DNA of 64,000 nt from Brevundimonas sp. (GTDB taxonomy: Bacteria; Pseudomonadota; Alphaproteobacteria; Caulobacterales; Caulobacteraceae), in the NCBI RefSeq assembly GCF_029946145.1, contig NZ_JAQSDY010000012.1, forward strand, positions 114,806-178,805, in the 5' to 3' direction. Positions 40,794-50,309 of this stretch are shown here, piece after piece (within the stretch, counting starts at the first letter, position 1; each line of letters starts with the position of its first letter). Below the pieces are notes generated by a model that was not told the origin of the DNA, made no database searches, and saw only the letters and a program-made list of their open reading frames with translations. Both the position numbers and the translations under genes were made by a program.

Positions 40794-41234
40794 ATGTCCG
40801 CTATTCTCGTCGTCGACGACGATCCGACCGTTCGGATGATTGCGGCCGAACTCCTTACCAGGGCGGGCCATCAGGTCTTCGAGGCCGAAGACGGGGACGA
40901 GGCCCTGAAGCAGGTCGCCGCGGTGGCCTTTGACCTGGTCGTTCTGGACATGCTCATGCCGAACAAGGACGGGCTTGAAACCATTGTGGAGCTCCGGCGC
41001 AGCAGGCCCCGGATGCGGATCCTCGCGATCTCGTCGGGGGGGCGTATGGAGGCGGGTCAGCTGTTGCGGATGGCGCTGGTTTTCGGAGCTGACGAAACCA
41101 TGGCCAAGCCGCTGCGGGCTGAGCCCTTCACCGAGACGGTCTCACGCCTTCTGTCGCAGGCGCGAACGGATCCCGCCCGGGAGGGCGTGGCTACCCGGCT
41201 GACTGCGGCGGCTTCGGGCGGCTCGGCGGACTGA
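40794..41234 (+). CDS. Single-domain response regulator
   Basis: About 146 residues: receiver with ILVVDDDP, acceptor Asp in LDMLMPNKDG and Lys in MAKPLRA; no output domain. It starts at ATG 40794 after GGGAG, 43 bp past the hybrid kinase, and is probably co-transcribed as a shuttle or sink for its phosphoryl groups. The 204 bp that follow (41235-41438) hold no gene; only a weak GGCGG/CCGCC hairpin follows the stop. Confidence 0.85.
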   Translation: MSAILVVDDDPTVRMIAAELLTRAGHQVFEAEDGDEALKQVAAVAFDLVVLDMLMPNKDGLETIVELRRSRPRMRILAISSGGRMEAGQLLRMALVFGADETMAKPLRAEPFTETVSRLLSQARTDPAREGVATRLTAAASGGSAD

Positions 41235-41438
41235 GGCGGCGACCGCCCAGCGGTTCGGCTTGCCGTTTGCCAACGAAGTCAGGGCGAGCGGGTGGAGAGC
41301 GCCGTCGCCACCTCCTGACGACCACAGGAGCGGGGCGGCTCGGTATCACCGGCCTGTCCGCCTCCGCTCCCTCCGGAATACTGAAGCGCGGCGACCGTGG
41401 TGGCCGCCGCGCTACCGCGCTTCCGCAGTCCTGGCCGC

Positions 41439-42089
41439 CTAGAACGTCCGGCCGATACCGACCGACACGACCCAGGGATCGAGATCGACGTCGCTCTTCA
41501 GCGCGCCGCCATTGATATCGGCGCCGGTGTTGAACCACACCTTCTTGACATCGACGTTGAGGCTCCAGGGGCCTTGCAGGCCGATATCCGCGCCGACCTG
41601 GGCGGCGTAGCCGAGACCATCGTCGAGATCGACGGTGAAGCCGTTCTTGTCGTCACCGCCGTAGAACAGCATCGCGTTTACCCCGGCGCCGACATAGGGG
41701 CTGAAGCGGCCCTCGGTCAGTGGCCGGTACTGGATGGTGACGACCGGCGGCACCACCCAGGTCTCATGCACCGCCACGTCGGTCGCGCCGCCCCGGGCGC
41801 GGATCTCGTGGTGGGTGGAGCCCAGGATGGCCTCGACCGCCCAGTGGTCGGTGATGAAGTAGGTGAAGCCGAGCGTCGGCATGATGCTGTCGCCGACATC
41901 GACCTCAAGGCCGGTGGGGGCGCCGGCGGCCGTGGTGATGGCGTCGTCGGTCGTCGGCGCGACATCGGTAATGCGGCCGGTGACCAGCCAGTCGCCGGCG
42001 CGCGGCGCATGCCAGGCTTCCTGGGCCTGGGCGGCGCCCGACAGGGTGAGGAGGCCGAGGGCGGCGAGAGAGACGGTCTTGAGAGTCAT
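41439..42089 (-). CDS. ompW: OmpW-family outer-membrane protein
   Basis: A 216-residue beta-barrel protein with a signal peptide (ends about 22, AAQA). The typical blocks are PTLGFTYFITDHWAVEAIL and PYVGAGVNAMLFY, with a C-terminal Phe (GIGRTF). The ATG at 42089 follows a GGGGATA site. OmpW proteins are small eight-strand channels for hydrophobic compounds. An FNR/FixK-type box 84 bp upstream makes it a probable low-oxygen gene, as OmpW is in other Proteobacteria. Confidence 0.9.
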   Translation of the reverse strand: MTLKTVSLAALGLLTLSGAAQAQEAWHAPRAGDWLVTGRITDVAPTTDDAITTAAGAPTGLEVDVGDSIMPTLGFTYFITDHWAVEAILGSTHHEIRARGGATDVAVHETWVVPPVVTIQYRPLTEGRFSPYVGAGVNAMLFYGGDDKNGFTVDLDDGLGYAAQVGADIGLQGPWSLNVDVKKVWFNTGADINGGALKSDVDLDPWVVSVGIGRTF

Positions 42090-42172
42090 GGTTCTATCCC
42101 CGACGATGCGCGGCCGCGAATTCGGTCGCCGCAACGTCAGAGGCGTTCTGCGGCCACGCCTGTCCCGAGGCG

Positions 42173-42186
42173 TTGATCCGGAGCAA
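42173..42186. promoter_or_regulatory. FNR/FixK box (TTGATCCGGAGCAA)
   Basis: Nine of ten consensus positions of TTGAT-N4-ATCAA, upstream of ompW and on the far side from fixK. Confidence 0.6.
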
Positions 42187-42377
42187 AGGCGGGCCGCCTG
42201 CGACAATTCGTCAGACGGCCCGCGCGCGCCGGCGGCGGCGGGGCGGACGGCCGGGTCCGGGCGCTGCAGTCGACGCGCGAAGGGGCGTCCCCGTTGATCC
42301 GCACCCTCGCTCAGCCGGCGGGCCATCTCCACTCCCCGCCTCCGTAGCGCTACTTACAGGCAGGCCCTTAGGGAGGG

Positions 42378-42419
42378 CTCCTGAATAAGCAGGAGGGCCT
42401 GATTGGGATAATTCCTCAA
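42378..42419. promoter_or_regulatory. Hairpin and dyad in the fixK promoter
   Basis: CTCCTG-AATAAG-CAGGAG (42378-42395) is followed by an imperfect dyad TTGGGATAATTCCTCAA (42403-42419), ending 21 bp before the fixK ATG. They could be control sites for FixJ or an autoregulator. I cannot match them to a known FixJ box with confidence. Confidence 0.35.
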
Positions 42420-42440
42420 CATCACCTGAGGGGTTCAGCC

Positions 42441-43079
42441 ATGTCGCAGCCAACATCAACCGTCGTCGCCGAAAACCAGGGGCTTGGTCAGGATTGGGCC
42501 GGCGCGGTCCGGTTGACCTTTCGGCAGGGCGAGGAAATCTACGCCCAGGAGGAAGATGCGGATCTGATCTATTGCCTTGTGCGCGGTTCGATCCGGACCA
42601 CGCATCTACAGGCGGACGGCCGCCGGCAGATCGGAGACTTCTACTACGAAGGCGACATCATCGGCGTCGAGGTCGGCGAGGTCCATCGCTTCTCCGCGGA
42701 GGCGCTGACGGGTTGCGAGGTTCTGGCCCTTCGCCGTTCCGGCTCGGCGGCCTACGAGACGGGCCGCGTCGAGCGCATGATCTGGGCCGCGACGGCCAGC
42801 GAACTGCATCGGGCCCAGTCCCACATGCTGCTGCTGGGACGCGCGACGGCCTGCGAAAAGGTGGCCCGGTTTCTGATGGATATCGCCAATCGGTTCAGGG
42901 GCGAGTTCGTCAACCTGCCCATGAGCCGGCAGGATATGGCGGACTATCTGGGCCTCACCATCGAGACGATCTCCCGCATGCTTGGCCGCCTCCAGGCCGA
43001 TGGCGTGATCGAGTTCTCGGGCTCGCGGAAATACCGCATCCGCCGTCCCGGCTGCCTGTCGGAAATGGCTGCCGCCTGA
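42441..43079 (+). CDS. fixK: FixK-type CRP/FNR-family regulator
   Basis: A 212-residue regulator: cyclic-nucleotide-binding-like beta-roll (about 25-120), dimer helix and a C-terminal helix-turn-helix, LPMSRQDMADYLGLTIETISRMLGRLQ (about 160-186), with the E-x3-R contact pattern that reads TTGAT. It lacks the N-terminal Cys cluster of FNR, as expected for FixK. It lies directly upstream of fixL-fixJ. Seven matching boxes in the next 18 kb support it as activator of that region. Confidence 0.9.
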   Translation: MSQPTSTVVAENQGLGQDWAGAVRLTFRQGEEIYAQEEDADLIYCLVRGSIRTTHLQADGRRQIGDFYYEGDIIGVEVGEVHRFSAEALTGCEVLALRRSGSAAYETGRVERMIWAATASELHRAQSHMLLLGRATACEKVARFLMDIANRFRGEFVNLPMSRQDMADYLGLTIETISRMLGRLQADGVIEFSGSRKYRIRRPGCLSEMAAA

Positions 43080-43154
43080 AACTGGGAGAGCAGGGGGCTC
43101 TATGCTAGACTCAGCTCATGGTCGCATTTTCCGCGGCCGGGCCGGGAGTGGCCG

Positions 43155-44615
43155 GTGCACCTTCGATCCGCCATCCGGCAAATGAAGTTCCGCCGCAACG
43201 GCTATATCGCCGCCATCGCCGGGGCGTTCATGGTTCTCGTCCTTCGCCTCGGTCTGAACGCCGCCTTTGCGGACCGAACCTTCCTTATTCTCCACCTGCC
43301 GGTTGTACTCGTCGCGGCGGGTCTGGGTGGACGCGGGCCGGCGCTCCTGGCGACGGCGCTCTGCCTGGGCATCAGCGCGGCGACCATGCAGGACGCCCTC
43401 TGGCGGGACCCCGCCAATCTCGTGGACCTCCTGGCCTTCGTGGTGCTGGGGCCCGTCATCGCGCTGGTCGGTGAACGTCTCTGGCGCCACAGCCGCGAGG
43501 CGACGACCCGGCAGGCCCACCTGCAATCGATCCTTGAAACCGTGCCCGAGGCGATGATCGTCATCGATGCGGAGGGCAAGATGCAATCGTTCAGCACCGC
43601 CGCGGTCCGCCTTTTCGGGTGGACGTCCGAGGAGGCGATCGGCCGCAACGTCAGCATTCTCATGCCCGAGCCCTATCAATCCGAGCATGACGGGTACCTT
43701 GAGCGCTACCTCGGCACGGGTGAGCGGCGGATCATCGGCATGGGGCGCATCGTGGTGGGTCAACGCAAGGATGGTTCGACCTTCCCGATGGAGCTGGCGG
43801 TCGGCGAGGCCCGGGTGGGGGGAGGCCGGTTCTTCACCGGCTTCGTCCGCGATTTGACTGAACGAAGGAACCAGGAGCGGCGACTCCAGGAACTTCAGTC
43901 CGAACTGATGCATGTATCGCGCCTGACCGCGATGGGGGAGATGGCTTCGTCGCTGGCTCATGAACTGAACCAGCCGTTGTCCGCCATCGCCAGCTACATG
44001 AAGGGTTCCGTCACCTTGCTGGGGGCCGAACAGCCGGATCTGCCGAAACTCCGTGCGGCGCTCGATCGCGCCGGAGACCAGGCCCTGCGCGCCGGAGATA
44101 TCATCAAACATCTGCGGGAGTTCGTCGCCAAGGGCGAGACCGAGCATTCCCTCGAGGATCCGGCAAGGCTGATGGAGGAGGCGAGCGCCCTGGCCCTGGT
44201 CGGCGTCAAGGACAAGGATGTCCGTGTCGACCTTCGCCTGGGCCGGAACCTCGGCGACGTGGTGGTCGACAAGATCCAGATCCAGCAGGTCGCGCTGAAC
44301 CTGATCCGCAACGCCGTCGATGCGATGGCGGAGGGTCCGCGGAGGACACTCGAGATCGCCGTGCGGCTGGAGGACGCGGACACCGTCCGCGTCAGCGTCG
44401 CCGACAGCGGGCCTGGCCTGGACCCGGCCTTCCGGGAACGCCTGTTCCAGCCCTTCGCGACGACCAAGGTCCAGGGCATGGGGATCGGGCTTTCGATCAG
44501 CCGCACCATTGTCGAGTCCCATGGCGGGCGGATATGGGCAGAGGATAACCCGGACGGCGGGGCGGTCTTCGTCTTCACCCTGCCGCGGGCGCACAGGGAG
44601 GTCGCCAATGGCTGA
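43155..44615 (+). CDS. fixL: FixL oxygen-sensing histidine kinase (heme PAS)
   Basis: A 486-residue kinase with two or more N-terminal membrane spans (about 15-110) and a PAS domain with the FixL heme pocket: proximal His 178 in [10 protein letters not shown] and the [13 protein letters not shown] strand with the oxygen-contacting Arg. The kinase core has [11 protein letters not shown] (phospho-His 269), [10 protein letters not shown] and DSGPGLD. Start: GTG 43155 after GGGAG. In the ferrous oxygen-bound state it is off; at low oxygen it phosphorylates FixJ. It overlaps fixJ by 8 bp. Confidence 0.93.
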   Translation: MHLRSAIRQMKFRRNGYIAAIAGAFMVLVLRLGLNAAFADRTFLILHLPVVLVAAGLGGRGPALLATALCLGISAATMQDALWRDPANLVDLLAFVVLGPVIALVGERLWRHSREATTRQAHLQSILETVPEAMIVIDAEGKMQSFSTAAVRLFGWTSEEAIGRNVSILMPEPYQSEHDGYLERYLGTGERRIIGMGRIVVGQRKDGSTFPMELAVGEARVGGGRFFTGFVRDLTERRNQERRLQELQSELMHVSRLTAMGEMASSLAHELNQPLSAIASYMKGSVTLLGAEQPDLPKLRAALDRAGDQALRAGDIIKHLREFVAKGETEHSLEDPARLMEEASALALVGVKDKDVRVDLRLGRNLGDVVVDKIQIQQVALNLIRNAVDAMAEGPRRTLEIAVRLEDADTVRVSVADSGPGLDPAFRERLFQPFATTKVQGMGIGLSISRTIVESHGGRIWAEDNPDGGAVFVFTLPRAHREVANG

Positions 44616-45207
44616 GCTGCTTCATGTCATCGACGACGACGCGGGACTGCGCGACGCGCTGGCCTTTCTGCTGGAGGTCAATGGCGTCAACGCGCGGTTC
44701 TATGAGTCCGGCGACGCCTTTCTCGCCGCCTTGCCGGTCGAGGAAGGGTGTCTCCTGACGGACATCCGCATGCCCGGTCTTACCGGGCTTGAACTCGTCC
44801 GCGAGTTGAAGGGCCGCGGAATGGACCTGCCGGTTATCGTCATGACTGGTCATGCGGACATACCTCTCGCTGTGGAAGCAATGAAGGCGGGCGTTGTTGA
44901 CTTCATCGAAAAGCCCTTCGCCGATGACGTTCTCCTGGCAGCGATCAAGGCGGCCTTCGAGGGTATGAAGGACGGTGTCGAGCCCGACGCCTCCCGGCTT
45001 GCGGCGCAGACGCGGCTGGCGCAGCTGTCGCCGCGGGAACGTGACGTTCTGGCGGGGGTGGTCGAGGGCAAGCTCAACAAGGTCATCGCCTATGAACTGG
45101 AAATCAGTCCGCGCACCGTCGAGATCTACCGCGCCAATCTGATGTCGAAGACCGGGGCCCGAAACGTCGCTGAACTGATGCGGATCGCGCTGGCCGCGGG
45201 TCTCTAG
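44608..45207 (+). CDS. fixJ: FixJ response regulator
   Basis: 199 residues: receiver with [12 protein letters not shown], acceptor Asp 52 in LLTDIRMPG, Lys in FIEKPFADD, then a LuxR/NarL-type helix-turn-helix ([20 protein letters not shown], about 138-157). It is expected to activate fixK on phosphorylation by FixL. The start overlaps the fixL end with an AGGGAGG site. Confidence 0.95.
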   Translation: MAELLHVIDDDAGLRDALAFLLEVNGVNARFYESGDAFLAALPVEEGCLLTDIRMPGLTGLELVRELKGRGMDLPVIVMTGHADIPLAVEAMKAGVVDFIEKPFADDVLLAAIKAAFEGMKDGVEPDASRLAAQTRLAQLSPRERDVLAGVVEGKLNKVIAYELEISPRTVEIYRANLMSKTGARNVAELMRIALAAGL

Positions 45208-45211
45208 AGAA

Positions 45212-45225
45212 TTGTCCTGAATCAA
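45212..45225. promoter_or_regulatory. FNR/FixK box (TTGTCCTGAATCAA)
   Basis: Nine of ten consensus positions, 68 bp before the single-domain receiver gene and just after the fixJ stop. Confidence 0.6.
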
Positions 45226-45292
45226 GGCGGGACCGCGCGGGAACGCCAAACTTGGTTAGCTGGGCGAACCAGCGTTCCGGGTCGCCGCCAGT

Positions 45293-45670
45293 ATGTCACC
45301 CTCTTCGATCGTCCGTCCGGTCCTGCTGATCGTCGATGACGACGCGGAAGTCCTGCGCTCTCTCGCCTTCATGGCGGGGACCCGGGGTTATGACGTGCTC
45401 GGTTGCGCCACCGCGGCCCAGGCGATGATCCGGCTGGAAGAGTCCATCTCCTGTCTGGTGCTCGACCAGAACCTGCCCGACATTTCGGGGATCCGTCTTC
45501 TCCAGCAGATCCGGGCGGCTGGAATAGACGCCCCCGCGCTGTTGATGACGACCGATCCTTCGGCTGCGCTGCGACGCCAGGCGGCCGCGGTCGGCGCACC
45601 CATCGTGGAAAAGCCGCTGCTGGATGAAAGCCTCTTCGAGCAGATCAAAAATCTTCTTGCCGGCGGTTGA
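45293..45670 (+). CDS. Single-domain receiver, possible FixT-like feedback protein
   Basis: 125 residues: LLIVDDDAEVLRSL, acceptor Asp in LVLDQNLPDISG, and Lys in VEKPLLD. No output domain. Position right after fixJ with its own FNR/FixK box fits a FixK-induced feedback regulator of FixL, as FixT is in Caulobacter. It has only two cysteines (residues about 38 and 55), so the iron-sulfur cluster reported for FixT is not evident. Confidence 0.75.
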   Translation: MSPSSIVRPVLLIVDDDAEVLRSLAFMAGTRGYDVLGCATAAQAMIRLEESISCLVLDQNLPDISGIRLLQQIRAAGIDAPALLMTTDPSAALRRQAAAVGAPIVEKPLLDESLFEQIKNLLAGG

Positions 45671-45737
45671 TTCCGGTCAAGGCGGAGGCGGCCCGACGGG
45701 TTCAGACGCACCCTATCAATCGTGCGGGAGCAGACCG

Positions 45738-46505
45738 ATGAACAGACTGGCCTCAAAGATCGCCGTCATCACCGGCGGCGCTGTCGGTCTTGGCCGGGCG
45801 ACCGCCCTTCGCATGGCGGAAGAGGGAGCCGCCGTGGCCATACTCGACGTACGTGACGAGGAAGGCGCCGCACTGGCGACGGAATTGACCCAGCGAGGTC
45901 TGTCGGCCGCCTACTGGCGCTGCAACGTCGCGAGCGAGTCCGAGGTGCGAGCGACCCTCGACGCGGTCGCCGAACGCTTTGGAAAGCTGGACGTCCTCGT
46001 CAACAACGCCGGTGTCGCGGGGGTCAGCAAGCCCACACACGAGGTGACCGAGGCTGAGTGGGACTGGGTCCAGTCAATCAACGTCAAGGGCGTGTTTTTC
46101 TGCACCAAACACGCCATTCCCCATCTCAAGGCCGCCGGCGGCGGCTCGATCATCAATCTGTCGTCCATCTACGGTCTCGTCGGCGCGCCCGACGTGCCGC
46201 CATATCATGCGTCCAAGGGGGCGGTCCGGCTGATGACCAAGACGGACGCCCTGCTCTATGCGAGCGACCGCATCCGGGTGAACTCGATCCATCCGGGCTT
46301 CATCTGGACGCCCATGGTCGAAGCGCATCTGGCCAGTCAGGGTGATGTCGAGGAAGGCCGCAAGGCCGTGGGCGACCTTCATCCGCTCGGTCATATGGGC
46401 GTGCCCGACGATATCGCCTGGGGAGCCGTCTATCTGGCGTCCGACGAAGCCGGATTCGTTACAGGGTCCGAGCTCGTCATCGACGGCGGCTATACGGCGA
46501 GATAA
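45738..46505 (+). CDS. Short-chain dehydrogenase/reductase
   Basis: 255 residues with TGGAVGLG (cofactor loop), NNAG, catalytic Ser in NLSSIYG and YHASK. The ATG follows GGGAG. It belongs to the classical SDR family, nearest in style to cyclic alcohol dehydrogenases. The substrate cannot be told. It lies 67 bp after the receiver gene and may share its FixK promoter. Confidence 0.8.
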   Translation: MNRLASKIAVITGGAVGLGRATALRMAEEGAAVAILDVRDEEGAALATELTQRGLSAAYWRCNVASESEVRATLDAVAERFGKLDVLVNNAGVAGVSKPTHEVTEAEWDWVQSINVKGVFFCTKHAIPHLKAAGGGSIINLSSIYGLVGAPDVPPYHASKGAVRLMTKTDALLYASDRIRVNSIHPGFIWTPMVEAHLASQGDVEEGRKAVGDLHPLGHMGVPDDIAWGAVYLASDEAGFVTGSELVIDGGYTAR

Positions 46506-46509
46506 AACT

Positions 46510-47130
46510 TCACTCCCGACGATAAACCCCCGCGATGCGTTGGGCACGGGCCTGAACCTCGGCCCGACAGCGCTCCACCGCATCTTTCCGCATCCCGTGA
46601 CCCACGCCGCCGAAATTGTGGTGGCCGATGATCTCCATGCCGGTCATGGCGGCGAAATGCGCATCGAAATGCTTCTGCATCGCCGACCAGGCTCCGGTGG
46701 TTTCGACCCAGTCCTGCGGCGCGCCCGACGAGGTGAAGGTGATCATCTTGCGACCGCCAAGCAGGGGCTGGTTGCCGCCCTCACGGATGGCTGAATAGCC
46801 GAAATCCATTCCGAAGACGCGATCGACATAGCCCTTCATCATGGCCGGCGTGGCGTTGAACCAGAGGGGGTAGAAGAAGGCGAAGATGTCCGCCCCCACA
46901 ATGGCGGCGCGTTCCCGGGCCACGTCGGGCTTCACCGTGGCTCCCAAGTGATCAGGCATCTCTTCGGCCCGGAGCCGGGGATCGAACCGAAGGCGATAGA
47001 GATCGCGTACGTCCACCTCGCAACCGGCGGCGCGCGCGGTGTCGGCGAAGGCCGTGGCCATCGCCAGCGTGAAGCTTCGCTTGCGCGGATGGGCGACGAT
47101 GACGGCGATGCGGGGGGCTGAGGTATCCAT
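46510..47130 (-). CDS. NAD(P)H:quinone oxidoreductase, flavodoxin-like
   Basis: 206 residues, flavodoxin fold of the NQO1/KefF/MdaB group: VAHPRKRSFTLAMA (phosphate loop), DLYRLRFDPRL, and the FFYPLWFNATPAMMKGYVDRVF block. The ATG at 47130 is preceded by an FNR/FixK box 33 bp upstream, so it is probably oxygen-regulated. Two-electron quinone reduction is the expected role. Confidence 0.85.
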   Translation of the reverse strand: MDTSAPRIAVIVAHPRKRSFTLAMATAFADTARAAGCEVDVRDLYRLRFDPRLRAEEMPDHLGATVKPDVARERAAIVGADIFAFFYPLWFNATPAMMKGYVDRVFGMDFGYSAIREGGNQPLLGGRKMITFTSSGAPQDWVETTGAWSAMQKHFDAHFAAMTGMEIIGHHNFGGVGHGMRKDAVERCRAEVQARAQRIAGVYRRE

Positions 47131-47163
47131 AAGCTCAGTATCATCCTTCCGCCGCCGGGCGGG

Positions 47164-47177
47164 TTGATCTGGCTCAA
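47164..47177. promoter_or_regulatory. FNR/FixK box (TTGATCTGGCTCAA)
   Basis: Nine of ten consensus positions, shared by the divergent quinone reductase (start 47130) and the soluble histidine kinase (start 47225). Confidence 0.65.
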
Positions 47178-47224
47178 GGACAGGAGGCCGGCGGAACCTA
47201 GTTTCGGAGCTGAAGGAGATACCC

Positions 47225-47848
47225 ATGCCTGACATGTCTCAAGAGGGCCGGGACGCAGTGCGGGCCTTGCATCACCAGATCGGCAACAGCCTGCAGTCGG
47301 TGGCCAGTCTCCTGAACCTCGAGAGTCGATCCGCGCCGCCTGAGGCGGCGACCGCGCTCCACGAGGCGGGGCGCCGCGTTCGGACGGTGATGCGGCTGCA
47401 CCAGCGGTTGCAGGAAGCGGACGGCGATGTCGTCAGGCTGGACGACCTGCTGACCGATGTGTGCCGTGACGTCACGGAGTTGGACGCCGTGCAACGTGAC
47501 GCGACGGTCCGCGTCGACATTCAACCTTTCTGCGCCCGGTCGAAAACAGCCTCCGCGCTCGCGCTGATCACAGCCGAACTCCTGGGCAACGCACTCGAGC
47601 ATGGACTCGCCCGGCGCGCCGGACGGGTCGAGGTCAGCCTGCGTGCTGCCGACGGCGGCGCAGTTCTGACGGTCCGCGATGACGGCGCCGGGACCCCGGA
47701 CGGTGAGATGAAGGCGGGATTTGGTCTGTCGCTGGTGTCGCGTCTTGCGGGCCAGCTCGGCGCGGACCTGAAGCATTCCTCAAGCGCCGGAGGAACGCGG
47801 TTCGAGCTGACATGTCGGGATGCCTGGTGGGATTCGTCCTGCGTCTGA
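47225..47848 (+). CDS. Soluble HisKA_2-type histidine kinase
   Basis: A 207-residue protein that is only a kinase core. The H-box LHHQIGNSLQSVASLLNLES (about 15-34) is the HisKA_2/HWE-like form. ELLGNALEHG (N-box) and DDGAGTP and GFGLSLVSRLAGQL (G-boxes) follow. It has no sensor or membrane span, so it must respond to a partner protein. The start follows AAGGAGATACCC. The divergent FNR/FixK box suggests low-oxygen expression. Confidence 0.82.
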   Translation: MPDMSQEGRDAVRALHHQIGNSLQSVASLLNLESRSAPPEAATALHEAGRRVRTVMRLHQRLQEADGDVVRLDDLLTDVCRDVTELDAVQRDATVRVDIQPFCARSKTASALALITAELLGNALEHGLARRAGRVEVSLRAADGGAVLTVRDDGAGTPDGEMKAGFGLSLVSRLAGQLGADLKHSSSAGGTRFELTCRDAWWDSSCV

Positions 47849-47892
47849 ATCCCTGCCTGCTGTCACTGGTAGGCGGGTTTCGGCGAAGCGTC

Positions 47893-48699
47893 TCAGGATT
47901 CAGCGGCGACGGACGCCCTACCGGGAGCATTCCGACGGGAATCGGGCCGCGGAGCCACGAGACTCCCGGCGAGCCGCCGCCATGCGTCCTCGCCATCGCT
48001 GGCGAACTGGATGAGGTCGAGATCGCTTTCGGACACCAGTCCGTGGGCAACCAGCAAGTCGAACCGGATCAGATCGGTCCAGAATGGCTTGTCCACCAGG
48101 ATAACCGGGACGGTGCGCATCTTTCCGGTCTGGCGCAGGGTCAGAATCTCGAACAGTTCGTCCAGGGTGCCGAAGCCTCCCGGAAAGGCCACCAGTGCGT
48201 TCGCCCGCATGGCGAGATGCATCTTCCGCATGGCGAAGTAGTGGAAGCGGAAGGTGAGTTCCGGTGTCGACCAGGCGTTGGGCTCCTGTTCCAGCGGCAG
48301 GCTGATATTAAAGCCGATGGAGGGCGCGCCCGCGTCGAACGCGCCGCGGTTCGCCGCCGCCATGGTCCCGGGGCCGCCTCCAGTCGCAATGACATTCTCG
48401 CGCGGCGCCCCGTCCTGATCCAGCGCCCCGCCCTCGCGGGAGGCAAGCGCGGCGAAACGCCGGGCTTCCGCATACCAGCGGGCGTGATCCGGCGGCCCGT
48501 CCTCCGCGACCCTGGCGCTGCCGAACACCACGATGGTTGAGCGAATGTTCCAGGCCCTCAGGACTTCATCGGCCTTGGTGAACTCGAGCAGGAAGCGGAC
48601 CCCTCGCATCGAGTCACCCAGAAGGAAGTCGCGATCCGCGGCCGGGAGGCGATAGGCTCCCGAGTCGCGCTGCGGCGCATTCGGCGCGGGATCGCTCAT
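47893..48699 (-). CDS. LOG-family nucleotide monophosphate ribosidase-like protein
   Basis: 268 residues with the LOG landmarks TGGGPGTMAAANRGA (about 112-126) and PGGFGTLDELFE (about 176-187). LOG proteins remove ribose phosphate from nucleoside monophosphates; here the substrate is unknown. It starts one base into the stop of the beta-CASP gene (TGATG), so these are one operon. Confidence 0.83.
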   Translation of the reverse strand: MSDPAPNAPQRDSGAYRLPAADRDFLLGDSMRGVRFLLEFTKADEVLRAWNIRSTIVVFGSARVAEDGPPDHARWYAEARRFAALASREGGALDQDGAPRENVIATGGGPGTMAAANRGAFDAGAPSIGFNISLPLEQEPNAWSTPELTFRFHYFAMRKMHLAMRANALVAFPGGFGTLDELFEILTLRQTGKMRTVPVILVDKPFWTDLIRFDLLVAHGLVSESDLDLIQFASDGEDAWRRLAGSLVAPRPDSRRNAPGRASVAAES

Positions 48700-50285
48700 C
48701 AGCCGCCCTTCGGTGGCGTAAGCGCCGCCTCGAGACTCCGGATCAGGGCCTGTCGCTCGGCGTCGCCAGGCAGTTGCTGCAGGGTGGTGTTCAGATCGGC
48801 GAGGAAGGCGGCGCGATCGTTGTGCCAGTCCGGCCGGGTCGCCTGTCCCGGCGCGATCCTGGCGCGCGCCTGCCCGACAGGCTCTGCCTTGTCCCGGGTC
48901 AAGGCGTAGGTCTGGTCGAGGCCCGCAGTGATCGATCGATAGCCCAGCCCGGACAGGCGGGCGGCGAGGGTGGCGACGGCCGCGGGTTCGCCGTGGTCGA
49001 GAATCACGTTGCCCGCGACGGCGCCCCTCGCCTTCAGCCAGTCGACCAGTTCGGTCGCATCCGCGTGACCGGAGTAGTTGTCCAGGTTCCGGATGCGGGC
49101 GCCGACCCGAATGTCCTCGCCCTGGATCCGCACCGCGGTCCTGCCTTCGACCAGCAATCGTCCGAGCGTGCCGGCGGCCTGGAAGCCGGTGATCAGAACC
49201 GTGACCTCCTTGCGCCACAGCCGGCGCTTCAGATGACGTCGGATACGGCCTGCGTCGCACATGCCGCTGCCGGCCAGGATCACATGCCAGCCGCTCAGCC
49301 GCTCCAGCCGATCACTCTCCTGTGGCCGCAGGAGGTGATGGAGGCTGGCCGCATGACGCAGCGGCTCGAACGGATTCTCGCCGGAGTCCGCGTTCCAGCC
49401 GCGACGAAGAAACACCTCCGTCGCTTCGATGGCCAGGGGCGAGTCCAGGAAGATCTCCGCCGCCAGGTCCGGCTCGTCCTGCATAACGGCCAGCAAGTCC
49501 AGGATCAGTTCCTGGGCCCGGCCGATGGCGAAGGTCGGCATGAGAAGGGGGCCCCCCGCGGCCTTGGCGGCGCGGAGTTCCCCGGCCAGCGCCCGGCGCC
49601 GCGCGGAGAGTTCCAGGTCGATGCGCTCGCGATCGCCATAGGTGCTCTCCAGGATGATGTGATCGACATCGACCGGCCCTGCCGGGCTGGGCAGGAACGG
49701 CTGGCGTCCGGAGCCCACATCGCCCGAGAAAACAAGGGTCAGCGGATCCTCGCCCCGGCCGATACGCACCTCGATCGAGGCCGCGCCCAGCAGATGGCCG
49801 GCGGGCCACCATCGCGCCTCGACGTTCTCGGCCACGTCATGCGGCGCGTTGAACTTCACGGTCTCGAAAAGGCGAAGGGTCGGCTCCACGTCAGAGGTCG
49901 TGTAGATCGGTTCCACCCGTTTCAGACCGCGCTGTTCGTTCCGGCGATTGAGGTGGCGAACCTCGCTTTCCTGGATGCCGGCCGAATCGGCCAGCATGAC
50001 TTCGCAGAGGTCGCGGGTTCCGCGCGTGGCGAAGATCGGCCCCCGGAATCCCGCCCGGACCAGTTTCGGCAGCAGACCGGAGTGATCAATGTGCGCATGG
50101 GTCAGCAACACGGCGTCGATCCTGCCGACATCGAACGGAAACGGCTCGTAGTTCAGGGCCTTGAGCGTTTTGGGGCCCTGGAACATGCCGCAATCGACCA
50201 GCACACGGCTGCTGCCGGTATCGAGAAGCATGCATGAGCCGGTGACGCACTCGGCGGCGCCGTGGAAGGTCAGATTCACGGTCAT
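48699..50285 (-). CDS. MBL-fold beta-CASP hydrolase (putative RNA exonuclease type)
   Basis: 528 residues: metallo-beta-lactamase fold with LTHAHIDHSG (metal ligands, about 60-69), FSGDVG, and a beta-CASP insertion; end motifs GSGMCDAGRIRRHL, NYSGHAD and DHGEP. Such proteins resemble archaeal/bacterial CPSF-like nucleases. It lies between a universal stress protein and LOG in an FNR/FixK-controlled run, a combination seen in microaerobic gene sets. The RNA substrate is inferred. Confidence 0.85.
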   Translation of the reverse strand: MTVNLTFHGAAECVTGSCMLLDTGSSRVLVDCGMFQGPKTLKALNYEPFPFDVGRIDAVLLTHAHIDHSGLLPKLVRAGFRGPIFATRGTRDLCEVMLADSAGIQESEVRHLNRRNEQRGLKRVEPIYTTSDVEPTLRLFETVKFNAPHDVAENVEARWWPAGHLLGAASIEVRIGRGEDPLTLVFSGDVGSGRQPFLPSPAGPVDVDHIILESTYGDRERIDLELSARRRALAGELRAAKAAGGPLLMPTFAIGRAQELILDLLAVMQDEPDLAAEIFLDSPLAIEATEVFLRRGWNADSGENPFEPLRHAASLHHLLRPQESDRLERLSGWHVILAGSGMCDAGRIRRHLKRRLWRKEVTVLITGFQAAGTLGRLLVEGRTAVRIQGEDIRVGARIRNLDNYSGHADATELVDWLKARGAVAGNVILDHGEPAAVATLAARLSGLGYRSITAGLDQTYALTRDKAEPVGQARARIAPGQATRPDWHNDRAAFLADLNTTLQQLPGDAERQALIRSLEAALTPPKGG

Positions 50286-50309
50286 GGGGCGGTTCGAACG
50301 ACGGCCACC

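Noticed and set aside
42340..42380. Possible FixJ binding site near fixK (GTAAGTAG read on the minus strand)
   Set aside because: Orientation and remaining positions do not fit the FixJ sites I know, so only the hairpin and dyad were listed.
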